A stretch of 64,000 bases of DNA, taken from Metabacillus arenae (GTDB taxonomy: Bacteria > Bacillota > Bacilli > Bacillales > Bacillaceae). The notes beneath the pieces were generated by a model, which was not told where the DNA came from, searched no databases, and saw nothing but the letters and a program-made list of their open reading frames with translations. The position numbers and the translations under genes are program-made. The stretch covers positions 40,784 to 104,783 of the forward strand of contig NZ_JACXAI010000023.1 of the NCBI RefSeq assembly GCF_014773385.1, in the 5' to 3' direction. This document shows positions 26,524 through 34,909 of the stretch, one piece after another; position 1 is the stretch's first letter, and every line of letters starts with the position of its first letter.

Positions 26524-27303
26524 ATGATATTGGCTATCCTTCAAGCCAGGGTTTCTTCCACTCGTTTACCAGGAAAAGTTCTAAAACCCATTTTGGGTTC
26601 TCCTATGCTCCTGAAACAAATCGAACGTATAAAACGATCAAAAAAAATCGATAAGTTCATCGTTGCAACGAGTAAAGAGGCTTTAGATAACGACATTGAA
26701 CAATTATGTAAGGAAAATAATATTACATGTTTTAGAGGAAATCTAATGAATGTACTAGACCGTTTCTATAAAGCAGCTGTAAATTATATTCCAGCAAATA
26801 TCGTAAGATTAACTGGTGATTGTCCTCTTATTGATCCGGAATTAATTGACAAAGTTATCGCCTTTCATAATAAAGGCAATTATGACTATACAAGTAATAC
26901 AATTGAACCCACTTATCCTGACGGCTTAGATGTAGAAATCTTTCGTTTTTATTGCTTAGAACATGCATGGAGAGAGGCTGTTCTTCCATCTCACCGCGAA
27001 CATGTTACACCATTTATCTATGAACAGCCTAATCGTTTTAGAATTGGCAGTTATAAAAATCATAAAGATTTGTCACAGCTCCGCTGGACGGTCGACGAGG
27101 AAAGAGATTTTGAACTAGTAACAAAGATTTATGAAGCGCTATATCCATCAAATCCGAACTTTACATCAGAAGAAATACTGACTTTTTTAGATGAAAATCC
27201 AAACCTAAAGAATTTGAATAAGGATATAAAACGAAATGAGGGGTTTCAGAAATCAAAGGAAGCTGATTTATTGTTAGGCAAAAAAAATAAAAAGAGGGAA
27301 TAA
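26524..27303 (+). CDS. pseF: CMP-pseudaminic acid synthetase-like (PseF/SpsF family)
   Basis: This 259-residue cytidylyltransferase has the signature AILQARVSSTRLPGKVLKPI, with later TSKEALDNDIEQL, VRLTGDCPLIDPELID and LRWTVDEERDFELV. It would activate the nonulosonic acid with CTP. SpsF, a spore polysaccharide protein of B. subtilis, belongs to the same family. The N-terminal 240 residues hold the fold; the Lys-rich last 20 residues are an extension. The ATG follows aaaggagat. It is separated from the aminotransferase by 2 bases, so translation is coupled. Confidence 0.86.
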   Translation: MILAILQARVSSTRLPGKVLKPILGSPMLLKQIERIKRSKKIDKFIVATSKEALDNDIEQLCKENNITCFRGNLMNVLDRFYKAAVNYIPANIVRLTGDCPLIDPELIDKVIAFHNKGNYDYTSNTIEPTYPDGLDVEIFRFYCLEHAWREAVLPSHREHVTPFIYEQPNRFRIGSYKNHKDLSQLRWTVDEERDFELVTKIYEALYPSNPNFTSEEILTFLDENPNLKNLNKDIKRNEGFQKSKEADLLLGKKNKKRE

Positions 27304-27305
27304 GT

Positions 27306-28595
27306 ATGTCAGAACGTTATCAGTGTTCAGAGCAGATGCTGGAGAGGGCGCTAAAAACAATTCCGCTTGGGAGTCAAACATTTAGTAAAAGTAAAACACA
27401 CTATCCTTATGGGGTCTCTCCGTATTTTTTACAAAAAGGAGCAGGGAGCCATGTTTGGGACGCAGATAATAATGAATACATTGATTTAATTAACAGCCTG
27501 GCTGCTGTTACTTTAGGATATAATGATCCAGATGTGACACGGGCTGTTCAAGATCAATTAAAAGAAGGGGTTATTTTCTCCCTCCCACATTCAATTGAGT
27601 TCCAGGTTTCTGAAAAGATAGTCAGCATGGTTCCGTGTGCGGAAATGGTACGTTTTGGAAAAAATGGTTCAGATGCAACTTCTGGAGCAATCCGGCTTGC
27701 AAGAGCATATACAGGCCGTGATCGCATCGCTGTCTGCGGGTATCATGGATGGCAGGATTGGTACATCGGAAGTACATCCCGAAATAAGGGAGTACCAAAA
27801 GTAGTAAGAGATTTGACAGATACATTTATTTATAATGACATCGATTCACTAATGAAAATATTCCAAGACTGGCCTGATCAAGTAGCGGCGGTCATTTTAG
27901 AGCCCATGAATGCCACTCAGCCAAAAAATGGCTTTCTGGAAGAAGTGAAAGAACTGACTCATAAAAATGGTGCAATTCTTATCTTTGATGAGACAGTGAC
28001 TGGGTTTCGATATGCGAATGGGGGTGCTCAAGAGTATTTTGGTGTTACTCCAGACTTGACGTCATTAGGAAAAGGAATGGCTAACGGTTACCCATTGTCA
28101 GCGATAGTCGGTTCGGAAAAGATTATGAAGCTTATGGAAGAGATCTTTTTTTCTTTTACTTTTGGAGGAGAAACTCTCTCATTGGCAGCCTCATTAGCGG
28201 CTCTGACGAAATATCAAGACCGGCCTGTCATTAATACGCTGAATACACAAGGACAAAAAGTATTGCAAGGGACCCGGAGTTTAATTGAAAAACATAATAT
28301 TAGGCACATATTATCCATTTCAGGCCATCCTTCCTGGTCCTTTTTGTTATTTAACAACGTAAATCGGTATAGTCAATGGGATATTAAAACATTGTTCTTA
28401 CAAGAAGTATTTGCTCGGGGGATATTAATGATTGGTACACATAATATGAGCTACTCACATAGTGATGCTGATATCCATAGATTATTAACAGTTTATGATG
28501 AAGTTTTTTCTATAATAAAAGCTGCTGTTGATCATGAAAAGCTGGAAAAAATCCTTAAATGTACCCCATTAAAGCCACTTTTTACAATTCGTTAA
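27306..28595 (+). CDS. Class-III aminotransferase (GSA-aminomutase-like)
   Basis: This 429-residue PLP-dependent aminotransferase is related to glutamate-1-semialdehyde 2,1-aminomutase. It has an N-terminal KTIPLGSQTFSKS, AEMVRFGKNGSDATSGAIRL, VCGYHGWQDWY, ILIFDETVTGFRYANGG and the PLP-lysine motif SLGKGMANGYPLSAI. Hem synthesis context is absent; instead it lies between PseF and PseG. Similar enzymes appear in bacterial surface-sugar clusters and would supply an extra amino group, perhaps on the acyl substituent or a second aminosugar. This is beyond the canonical Pse pathway. The ATG follows gagggaata. Confidence 0.85.
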   Translation: MSERYQCSEQMLERALKTIPLGSQTFSKSKTHYPYGVSPYFLQKGAGSHVWDADNNEYIDLINSLAAVTLGYNDPDVTRAVQDQLKEGVIFSLPHSIEFQVSEKIVSMVPCAEMVRFGKNGSDATSGAIRLARAYTGRDRIAVCGYHGWQDWYIGSTSRNKGVPKVVRDLTDTFIYNDIDSLMKIFQDWPDQVAAVILEPMNATQPKNGFLEEVKELTHKNGAILIFDETVTGFRYANGGAQEYFGVTPDLTSLGKGMANGYPLSAIVGSEKIMKLMEEIFFSFTFGGETLSLAASLAALTKYQDRPVINTLNTQGQKVLQGTRSLIEKHNIRHILSISGHPSWSFLLFNNVNRYSQWDIKTLFLQEVFARGILMIGTHNMSYSHSDADIHRLLTVYDEVFSIIKAAVDHEKLEKILKCTPLKPLFTIR

Positions 28596-28627
28596 GCAAT
28601 ACAAATATAAAAAATAGAGTGATTTTC

Positions 28628-29704
28628 ATGAACATTTGTATTAGAGTTGATGCTTCTTTGAAAATTGGAACTGGCCATGTTATGCGGTGTCTAACACTTG
28701 CAGATCAATTGAAGCAGACTGATAGCAGCATTTCTTTTATTTGCAGGGAGCATGAAGGCAATTTGAATGACATGATTGAGAGCAAGGGATATAAGGTCTA
28801 CAGATTACCAAACGATCAAAAGTTAAATGATAACAGCTGGCTTGGGATACCGTGGGAGGTAGATGCAGACCAAACAATGTCGATCATTTCTAAGCAAATC
28901 GGTTTCGTTGATTGGCTGATTGTTGACCATTATAAAATCGACATAAAGTGGGAGACAAAATTATATGCAGCAGCAAAAAAGATAATGATTATCGATGATT
29001 TAGCTGACAGACAGCATGTATGTGATATTATTTTAGATCAAAACTTTTATCATGACATGGCAGCCCGTTATCAATCATTAATACCAAATGAAACGAAAAG
29101 GCTGTTCGGTCCTAAATATGCGTTGCTCAGGCAAGAATTTATCGAAGAAAGAAAAAAGATAAGGTACAGAAAAGGGGAATTACGGCGGATTCTAGTGTTC
29201 TTTGGCGGGACAGATCCGACAAATGAAACGGAAAAAGTCCTTGAATGTATAAAAATGTTTAAACGGAAAGACCTACTCTTTGATGTAATTGTTGGCAATA
29301 CCAATCCCAGAAAAGATCATCTAAAGGTGTTATCAGACAAATTACCAAATAGTAAATTTCATTGCCAAATCAATAACATGGCTGCATTAATGAACAAAGC
29401 CGACTTCTCCTTTGGTGCTGGTGGAAGCACTACATGGGAAAGATGTTATCTTGGTCTGCCATCATGTGTAACGATAATTGCGGATAATCAAATTGAAGTG
29501 ACAAAAGCAATGGAATTACAAGGGTGCATTATTAATCTAGGTAGATCTCAAAATGTAACAACCTATCATTATATGGAACTAATAAATAAGATGACTTCAA
29601 AAGACCTTGTTCAAATGAGCGATAATTGTCTGTCATTGATGGAAGGCTGCGGCTCATTCATAATAAGCAATATTATATCATCATATTCAAGTAGGGGGAT
29701 ATAA
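28628..29704 (+). CDS. pseG: UDP-diacetamido-trideoxy-altropyranose hydrolase (PseG)
   Basis: This 358-residue GT-B-like nucleotide-sugar hydrolase removes UDP from the Pse precursor before condensation. The family motifs are present: the N-terminal ICIRVDASLKIGTGHVMRCL with the catalytic His, FFGGTDPTN, and the UDP-site FGAGGSTTWERCYLGLPSC. ATG 28628 is chosen because it aligns with the family N-terminus; an upstream ATG at 28559 would add an unrelated extension overlapping the previous gene. SpsG of B. subtilis is in the same family. PseG is the best marker that the product is pseudaminic- rather than legionaminic-type, since LegG is unrelated. Confidence 0.9.
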   Translation: MNICIRVDASLKIGTGHVMRCLTLADQLKQTDSSISFICREHEGNLNDMIESKGYKVYRLPNDQKLNDNSWLGIPWEVDADQTMSIISKQIGFVDWLIVDHYKIDIKWETKLYAAAKKIMIIDDLADRQHVCDIILDQNFYHDMAARYQSLIPNETKRLFGPKYALLRQEFIEERKKIRYRKGELRRILVFFGGTDPTNETEKVLECIKMFKRKDLLFDVIVGNTNPRKDHLKVLSDKLPNSKFHCQINNMAALMNKADFSFGAGGSTTWERCYLGLPSCVTIIADNQIEVTKAMELQGCIINLGRSQNVTTYHYMELINKMTSKDLVQMSDNCLSLMEGCGSFIISNIISSYSSRGI

Positions 29705-30654
29705 TGGAAGGCTATAACATATTAATTACAAGTATCTCAAAAAAAGTGCCCTTAATTAAAGCAGTAAGAAAAGCAAGTCAAAAACTTGGAAATAAAGGTA
29801 AAATTATCGGCGCAGATATCAATCCAAATTGTATAGGGAAATTTTTTGTTGATTCATTTTGGGAAATGCCGTCAATTCATGAAATTAGTATAAATGAATT
29901 AACCAACTATTGTGCAAATAACAATATTAAAGCGATTGTTCCTACACGGGATGGTGATCTGCCTTTTTTCGCGAATTATAAAGAAGAACTATTAAACCAA
30001 AAGATAAATGTTCATATTTCAGATAAAGAAACGATTGAAGTTTGCTTGGATAAGTTATCCTTTTATTCGAAATTACTTCAATTGAATTATCCTGCCATAC
30101 CCACTGTAAAAAATATAAATCTGTTAAATAGTTACTACTTTGTTGTAAAGGAACAGTTTGGTGCAGGTTCAAAAAATATTGGGATAAAATTAACAAAAGA
30201 GGAAGCTGTAAAAAAATCATTAGAAATGGAAAAACCGATATTCCAGCCTTATATAGAAGGCGAGGAATATAGTATTGATGTATATGTTACCGAAAGGAAA
30301 CAAACGAAGGGATTAATAGTTCGCAGAAGAGTATTAGTTGAAAACGGTGAGTCACAAATTACTTCAACAGAAAAAAATAACAATGTAGAACAATTATTTT
30401 CAAAAATTGCAGAAGACTTAGGATTATATGGTCATGTTGTTTTTCAGGCAATTATAGATCAATATGGCAGGGTACACATCATTGAATGTAACAGTCGATT
30501 TGGCGGTGCTTCGACGTTAAGCATCGCTGCAGGACTTGACAGTTTTTATTGGTTTTTCATTGAATCCTCTGGCTTAAATATCGATCATTATAAATTTGAG
30601 CGTTGCAGCAATGAAAAAACACAAATTCGCTATGCTGAGGATATGCTATTATGA
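29704..30654 (+). CDS. ATP-grasp ligase of unknown substrate
   Basis: This 316-residue protein has a carbamoyl-phosphate-synthase-like ATP-grasp fold. It has an N-terminal pre-ATP-grasp domain (NILITSISKKVPLIKAVRKA, AIVPTRDGDLPFFA), the ATP-binding FVVKEQFGAGSKNIGIKL and QPYIEGEEYSIDVY, and the metal site IIECNSRFGGAS. It would form an amide or ester using ATP and a carboxylate. The start overlaps the PseG stop and the end overlaps the HAD gene, so the three are tightly coupled. In nonulosonate clusters such ligases are thought to attach an acyl or amino-acid group. Which substrate is used here is not evident. Confidence 0.8.
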   Translation: MEGYNILITSISKKVPLIKAVRKASQKLGNKGKIIGADINPNCIGKFFVDSFWEMPSIHEISINELTNYCANNNIKAIVPTRDGDLPFFANYKEELLNQKINVHISDKETIEVCLDKLSFYSKLLQLNYPAIPTVKNINLLNSYYFVVKEQFGAGSKNIGIKLTKEEAVKKSLEMEKPIFQPYIEGEEYSIDVYVTERKQTKGLIVRRRVLVENGESQITSTEKNNNVEQLFSKIAEDLGLYGHVVFQAIIDQYGRVHIIECNSRFGGASTLSIAAGLDSFYWFFIESSGLNIDHYKFERCSNEKTQIRYAEDMLL

Positions 30655-31328
30655 CAGTTTTAGTTTTTGATTTAGATGATACATTGTATGATGAAAAAAC
30701 GTTTGTTTTTAGCGGTTTCCGTGCAGTATGTGATTATTTAGAAAAAAATTTTGATATTCCAAAGAAAGAAAGTTATCCCTTAATGGTTGAAGATTTAAAT
30801 GAAAACGGCAGAGGACATATTTTTGATAACACTTTAAAAAAATTTAATATCTATTCTAAATCTATAGTTGAAAAATGTGTAACCATTTATAGAACACATC
30901 AACCAACTATTACGATAGATCCTGAAGCAGACAAATGTTTAACAAGGTTCAGTAAGTTTCCAAAATATATCGTGACAGATGGTAATAAAATGGTTCAATA
31001 TAACAAATTAAAAGCATTAGAATTGTTTAACCGTGTTAAGTTCTGCTTTATTACTCACAGATATGGAATAAAACACGCTAAGCCTTCCCCATATTGCTTT
31101 AATAAAATTTGTCATATCGAAAATGTAAAACCTGATCAGGTTGTTTATGTTGGTGATAATCCAAATAAAGATTTTATCGGTATTAAACCACTAGGATTTA
31201 AAACTATCCGTTTAAAAAAGGGAAATTATGCTGATATCAATTTATCACCAGCACATGAAGCAAATTATGCGATCCATTCTCTAAATGAATTAACAGAAGC
31301 CCTTATAAAAAAGTTGGGTTGTATGTAA
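30651..31328 (+). CDS. HAD-family phosphatase
   Basis: This 225-residue HAD hydrolase has motif I VLVFDLDDTLYDEK, a small helical cap (about residues 18-90), motif II YIVTDGN, the lysine in KHAKPSPYCF and motif IV VVYVGDNPNKDFIGIK. It resembles Nudix-independent sugar-phosphate and acyl-neuraminate-9-phosphate phosphatases. It overlaps the ATP-grasp gene by 4 bases and precedes PseI by about 20 bases. A role in dephosphorylating an intermediate or working with the ATP-grasp enzyme is plausible; the canonical Pse pathway does not need a phosphatase, so its job is likely specific to the modification. Confidence 0.82.
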   Translation: MTVLVFDLDDTLYDEKTFVFSGFRAVCDYLEKNFDIPKKESYPLMVEDLNENGRGHIFDNTLKKFNIYSKSIVEKCVTIYRTHQPTITIDPEADKCLTRFSKFPKYIVTDGNKMVQYNKLKALELFNRVKFCFITHRYGIKHAKPSPYCFNKICHIENVKPDQVVYVGDNPNKDFIGIKPLGFKTIRLKKGNYADINLSPAHEANYAIHSLNELTEALIKKLGCM

Positions 31329-31347
31329 GAAGAGGAGGTTCATAACC

Positions 31348-32397
31348 TTGAAATCTTTTGCAGTCGAAAATGCGGTTATCGGTAAGAATAATAGACCGTT
31401 TATTATAGCAGAAATGTCTGGTAATCATAATCACTCACTGGAAAGAGCTTTAGCGATTGTTGAAGCTGCTGCCAATGCTGGCGTAAGTGCGCTTAAGCTG
31501 CAAACATATACTGCGGATACGATGACGTTAGATATGGATACAAAAGAATTTTTTATAGACGACCCCGAGAATTTATGGAAAGGAAATTCACTTTACAAGC
31601 TGTATAAACAAGCTTATACGCCATGGGAATGGCATGAACCAATTTTTAAGCGCTGCAGAGAATTAAATATCATCCCATTTAGTACACCATTTGATGAAAC
31701 AGCTGTAGACTTTCTTGAGAAATTAAATGTCCCCCTTTATAAAATAGCCTCTTTTGAAAACAACGATCTTCCACTAATCCAAAAAGTTGCATCAACCGGA
31801 AAACCGCTGATTATTTCCACAGGAATGGCACATGCAGCTGAAATCGATGAGACTGTTCGAGCGGCTCGAGAAGCAGGTTGTAAGAATTTAGTCTTATTAA
31901 AATGCACAAGTACTTATCCTGCAACCGCAGAAAACACCAATATCATCACAATTCCACATATGAGAGAATTATATAACTGTCAAGTTGGACTATCAGATCA
32001 TACGATGGGCAATGGCGTAGCAGTTGCAAGTGTCGCTTTAGGTGCCACAGTCATTGAGAAACATTTTACCCTGTCACGTGCTGATGGCGGAGTTGATTCA
32101 GCTTTCTCAATGGAACCATCTGAGATGAAGTCTCTTGTAATAGAAGTTGAAAGGGCGTGGCAATCAATAGGTCAGGTGTCATATGGTCCAACAGCTAAGG
32201 AAAGGGCTTCTTTAAAACATCGCCGTTCGCTGTATGTAGCAGAGGATATGAAAGCTGGTGAAATTTTTACAAAAGAAAACCTGAGGGCAATCCGGCCAGG
32301 AAATGGTTTACCTCCAAAATATTTTGATGTCCTATTAGGAAAACAAGTAAAACACAACGTAAAAAAAGGTACTCCTGTTAGCTGGGATTTACTATGA
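31348..32397 (+). CDS. pseI: Pseudaminic acid synthase
   Basis: This 349-residue NeuB-family enzyme condenses the 6-deoxy-AltdiNAc sugar with phosphoenolpyruvate. It has the N-terminal IIAEMSGNHNHSLERALAIV (the MSGNHN form is typical of PseI), ALKLQTYTADTM, KIASFENNDLPLIQKVASTG, LSDHTMGNGVAVASVALGA and EKHFTLSRADGGVDSAFSME. A C-terminal SAF antifreeze-like domain spans about residues 285-345 (RRSLYVAEDMKAGE). TTG 31348 follows aggaggtt. B. subtilis SpsE is in the same family. It is central to the operon. Confidence 0.93.
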   Translation: MKSFAVENAVIGKNNRPFIIAEMSGNHNHSLERALAIVEAAANAGVSALKLQTYTADTMTLDMDTKEFFIDDPENLWKGNSLYKLYKQAYTPWEWHEPIFKRCRELNIIPFSTPFDETAVDFLEKLNVPLYKIASFENNDLPLIQKVASTGKPLIISTGMAHAAEIDETVRAAREAGCKNLVLLKCTSTYPATAENTNIITIPHMRELYNCQVGLSDHTMGNGVAVASVALGATVIEKHFTLSRADGGVDSAFSMEPSEMKSLVIEVERAWQSIGQVSYGPTAKERASLKHRRSLYVAEDMKAGEIFTKENLRAIRPGNGLPPKYFDVLLGKQVKHNVKKGTPVSWDLL

Positions 32398-32433
32398 TAC
32401 AAAAACTTGCATGTGGGGAAGAGGAAACTTTTT

Positions 32434-33216
32434 ATGTCTGAATATGTTAGCTACCTTAAGATCGTAGACCATTTAGATATACAAGAGGGAGATACTGTTT
32501 TAATTGGCTCTGATATAACCCTTTTAGCTTTTTATGCTATGAGGAATGGAGAAAAATTAGATTTAAATTTGTTCATTAACAGTATGATAAAAAAAATCGG
32601 ACAAAGCGGAACATTATTATTTCCTACGTTCAATTGGGATTTTTGTTCGGGTAAAGTATTTGATTATAACAAAACACCTTCTGAAACAGGTGCACTTACA
32701 AATGTTGCTTTAAAAAGGAACGATTTTACTCGCACAAAACATCCTATCTATTCTTTTGCAGTTTGGGGAAATGATCAGAACATGCTGTTTGAGATGGATA
32801 ATAAGAGTTCGTTTGGACCAGATTCACCTTTCGCTTACCTGCACCATAACAAGGCAAAAATGTTAACAATCGGCCAAGGACCTCAATATTCATTTACTTT
32901 TGGGCATTATGTAGAAGAAAGTGAGAAAGTTAGTTATAGGTATATGAAAGACTTCACAGGTGACTATATTGATCATAAAGGAAATATAGATCAAAGAACT
33001 TATTCAATGTATGTGAGGGATATTAAAAAAGGAGTAGTTACAAATCTAAATCCTATCAGAGAAGAAATGGGAAAAAAAGGAGTGTCGACTTTAAAACAGA
33101 TAAACAATGTGAATTTTTATTTAATAGATTTATATAATGCTTACAGTGTAATACAAGATGACATTCAAAATAATCAAGCGAAAAAATTATATATCATTGA
33201 AAAAAAGCAAGCTTAA
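32434..33216 (+). CDS. AAC(3)-family acyltransferase
   Basis: This 260-residue protein is related to the aminoglycoside 3-N-acetyltransferase family. The fold is suggested by GDTVLIGSDIT, SGTLLFPTFNWDF, TGALTNVALKR (start of the acetyl-CoA region), RTKHPIYSFAVWG and SFGPDSPFAYLHH. ATG 32434 is chosen over an upstream frame start at 32407 because gaagaggaa precedes it. In nonulosonate clusters proteins of this fold N-acylate amino sugars rather than antibiotics. Here it may move the acyl group made by the ACP/adenylation/FkbH module onto the 4- or 7-amino group of the sugar. It is not expected to give resistance. Confidence 0.75.
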   Translation: MSEYVSYLKIVDHLDIQEGDTVLIGSDITLLAFYAMRNGEKLDLNLFINSMIKKIGQSGTLLFPTFNWDFCSGKVFDYNKTPSETGALTNVALKRNDFTRTKHPIYSFAVWGNDQNMLFEMDNKSSFGPDSPFAYLHHNKAKMLTIGQGPQYSFTFGHYVEESEKVSYRYMKDFTGDYIDHKGNIDQRTYSMYVRDIKKGVVTNLNPIREEMGKKGVSTLKQINNVNFYLIDLYNAYSVIQDDIQNNQAKKLYIIEKKQA

Positions 33217-33326
33217 TATTTGCTTCGTTTGTTTTGATTATTAGCATTTTCGAATCCAGCAATTTATTACAGCAACAAACCTTGCAATAAAGGCCAAATT
33301 TTTAATGCATGGGGGTGCAATATAAC

Positions 33327-34607
33327 ATGCTGCAAGAAGGAGAGAAAATGCACCAATTAATGAAGAAGTTATACCCAATTTGCCGAAGCATAACTGGAGA
33401 TGGGGTTAGGGAAACATTAAGAATCATTCAAGAAGTGATCCCATTGAAAATAAACGAAGTCCCTTCAGGCACAAAGGTATTTGATTGGGAGATCCCTAAG
33501 GAATGGAATATTAGAGATGCTTATATACTTGATGAAGATGGGAATAGAGTCGTTGATTTTAAGAAAAATAACTTACATGTGATAAGTTATTCTATTCCGG
33601 TGGATAAAGTGGTAACACTTGAAGAGTTACAAAATCATTTATATTCACTTGAAGATCAGCCAGATGCCATTCCATATATTACTTCATATTATAAAGAGCG
33701 CTGGGGATTTTGTATTAGCCATAATCAAAGGAAGAAGCTAAAAGAAGGTAAATATCGGGTGTATATAGATAGCGAACTAAAAGAAGGCAGCCTAACCTAT
33801 GGTGAGCTTATCATTCCAGGAGAATGTGAAGAAGAAATTTTCTTATCTACTTATGTCTGCCATCCTTCAATGGCTAATAATGAATTATCAGGACCAGTTC
33901 TGACAACGTATTTAGCGAAATGGATAATAAGCCGTCCTAGAAAATATACATTACGGATTATTTTTATTCCAGAAACAATCGGATCCATCACTTATCTCAG
34001 TAGAAATCTTGCAGAAATGAAGAAGAATATTATCGCGGGCTATAATATCTCATGCGTTGGCGATGAACGTGGGTATTCTTATCTTTCTTCCAGAGACGGA
34101 AATACACTAGCCGATCGGGTAGCAATAAATATCCTTACATTTAATAAGTTAGATTTTATAACTTATTCATTTTTAGAACGCGGCAGTGATGAAAGGCAAT
34201 ATTGCAGTCCAGGTATTGATTTACCAGTTGCAAGTATTATGAGGTCAAAGTTCGGTGAATATCCGGAGTACCACACCTCACTAGATAATTTGGAGCTAGT
34301 AACAGCAGCGGGTTTGCAAGGGAGTTTAGACATTTATAAACAATGTATTGAATTAATTGAGAGAAATGAAACTTATAAAGTTAATTGTTTTGGAGAACCC
34401 CAATTGGGAAAGAGAGGCTTATATCCGACACTAAGTACAAAAGAATCAGGCAGAATAGTAAGGGATATGATGAACTTTTTAGCATATGCAGATGGAGAGA
34501 AGGATTTAGTTGAAATTAGTCAATTAATTCATGTACCTGTTTGGGAGCTTTTCCCAATAATTGATAAACTTTATCAGAATGACTTAATCTCGAAAATGAA
34601 TACCTAA
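33327..34607 (+). CDS. DUF4910/DUF2172 aminopeptidase-like protein
   Basis: This 426-residue protein has the DUF4910 architecture: an N-terminal LYPICRSITGDGVRETL, an inserted middle domain (DUF2172, about 45-130), the M28-like zinc site STYVCHPSMANNELSGP, RIIFIPETIGSITYL, VGDERGYSYLSSRDGN, and a C-terminal winged-helix (about 345-420). Family members recur in nonulosonic-acid operons, where they may deacylate or hydrolyse an intermediate. The usual Asn-Asp of the zinc motif reads Asn-Glu here. Start: ATG 33327 or, with a strong aaggag, ATG 33348 (MHQLMKKLY). Confidence 0.8.
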   Translation: MLQEGEKMHQLMKKLYPICRSITGDGVRETLRIIQEVIPLKINEVPSGTKVFDWEIPKEWNIRDAYILDEDGNRVVDFKKNNLHVISYSIPVDKVVTLEELQNHLYSLEDQPDAIPYITSYYKERWGFCISHNQRKKLKEGKYRVYIDSELKEGSLTYGELIIPGECEEEIFLSTYVCHPSMANNELSGPVLTTYLAKWIISRPRKYTLRIIFIPETIGSITYLSRNLAEMKKNIIAGYNISCVGDERGYSYLSSRDGNTLADRVAINILTFNKLDFITYSFLERGSDERQYCSPGIDLPVASIMRSKFGEYPEYHTSLDNLELVTAAGLQGSLDIYKQCIELIERNETYKVNCFGEPQLGKRGLYPTLSTKESGRIVRDMMNFLAYADGEKDLVEISQLIHVPVWELFPIIDKLYQNDLISKMNT

Positions 34608-34636
34608 AGAGGAATTAAGGTTTGGAGGTTACCTGA

Positions 34637-34882
34637 ATGGAAGGAAAGCTTAAACTTATATTTTCAGAGACATTAGGAATCGATGAAAGCAATATTAAGG
34701 ATGACTTAAGGTTTAACAGTATACCTGAGTGGGATTCCTTAGCACATATTTCATTAGTAGCTGAGATTGAAGAGAAATTTAAAATTACCTTTGAAGCAGA
34801 AGATATTATGGAGATGACTAGTTTTGCGGAAGCAAAAGCAATATTGAAAAAGCTCGGGGTGAATAATCCTCCTATGAACTAG
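34637..34882 (+). CDS. Acyl carrier protein 1
   Basis: This 81-residue acidic four-helix carrier protein has the phosphopantetheine site in EWDSLAHISLVAEIEEKF (Ser about residue 36). It would be activated by a phosphopantetheinyl transferase elsewhere in the genome. It lies just upstream of the AMP-forming adenylation enzyme, so it is a likely acceptor of the acyl group that enzyme activates. It differs from the fatty-acid ACP and from the second carrier protein at 38131. The ATG follows ttggaggt. Confidence 0.88.
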   Translation: MEGKLKLIFSETLGIDESNIKDDLRFNSIPEWDSLAHISLVAEIEEKFKITFEAEDIMEMTSFAEAKAILKKLGVNNPPMN

Positions 34883-34909
34883 CAAAGTAGGAGAGAGGAG
34901 GAAGATAAT

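Noticed and set aside
27306..28595. Class-III aminotransferase as HemL of tetrapyrrole synthesis
   Set aside because: It lies within the pse operon with no hem genes nearby, and this aminotransferase type recurs in surface-sugar clusters.
32434..33216. AAC(3)-like gene as an antibiotic resistance determinant
   Set aside because: The position inside a nonulosonic-acid operon and the family's known sugar-acylating relatives make resistance unlikely.
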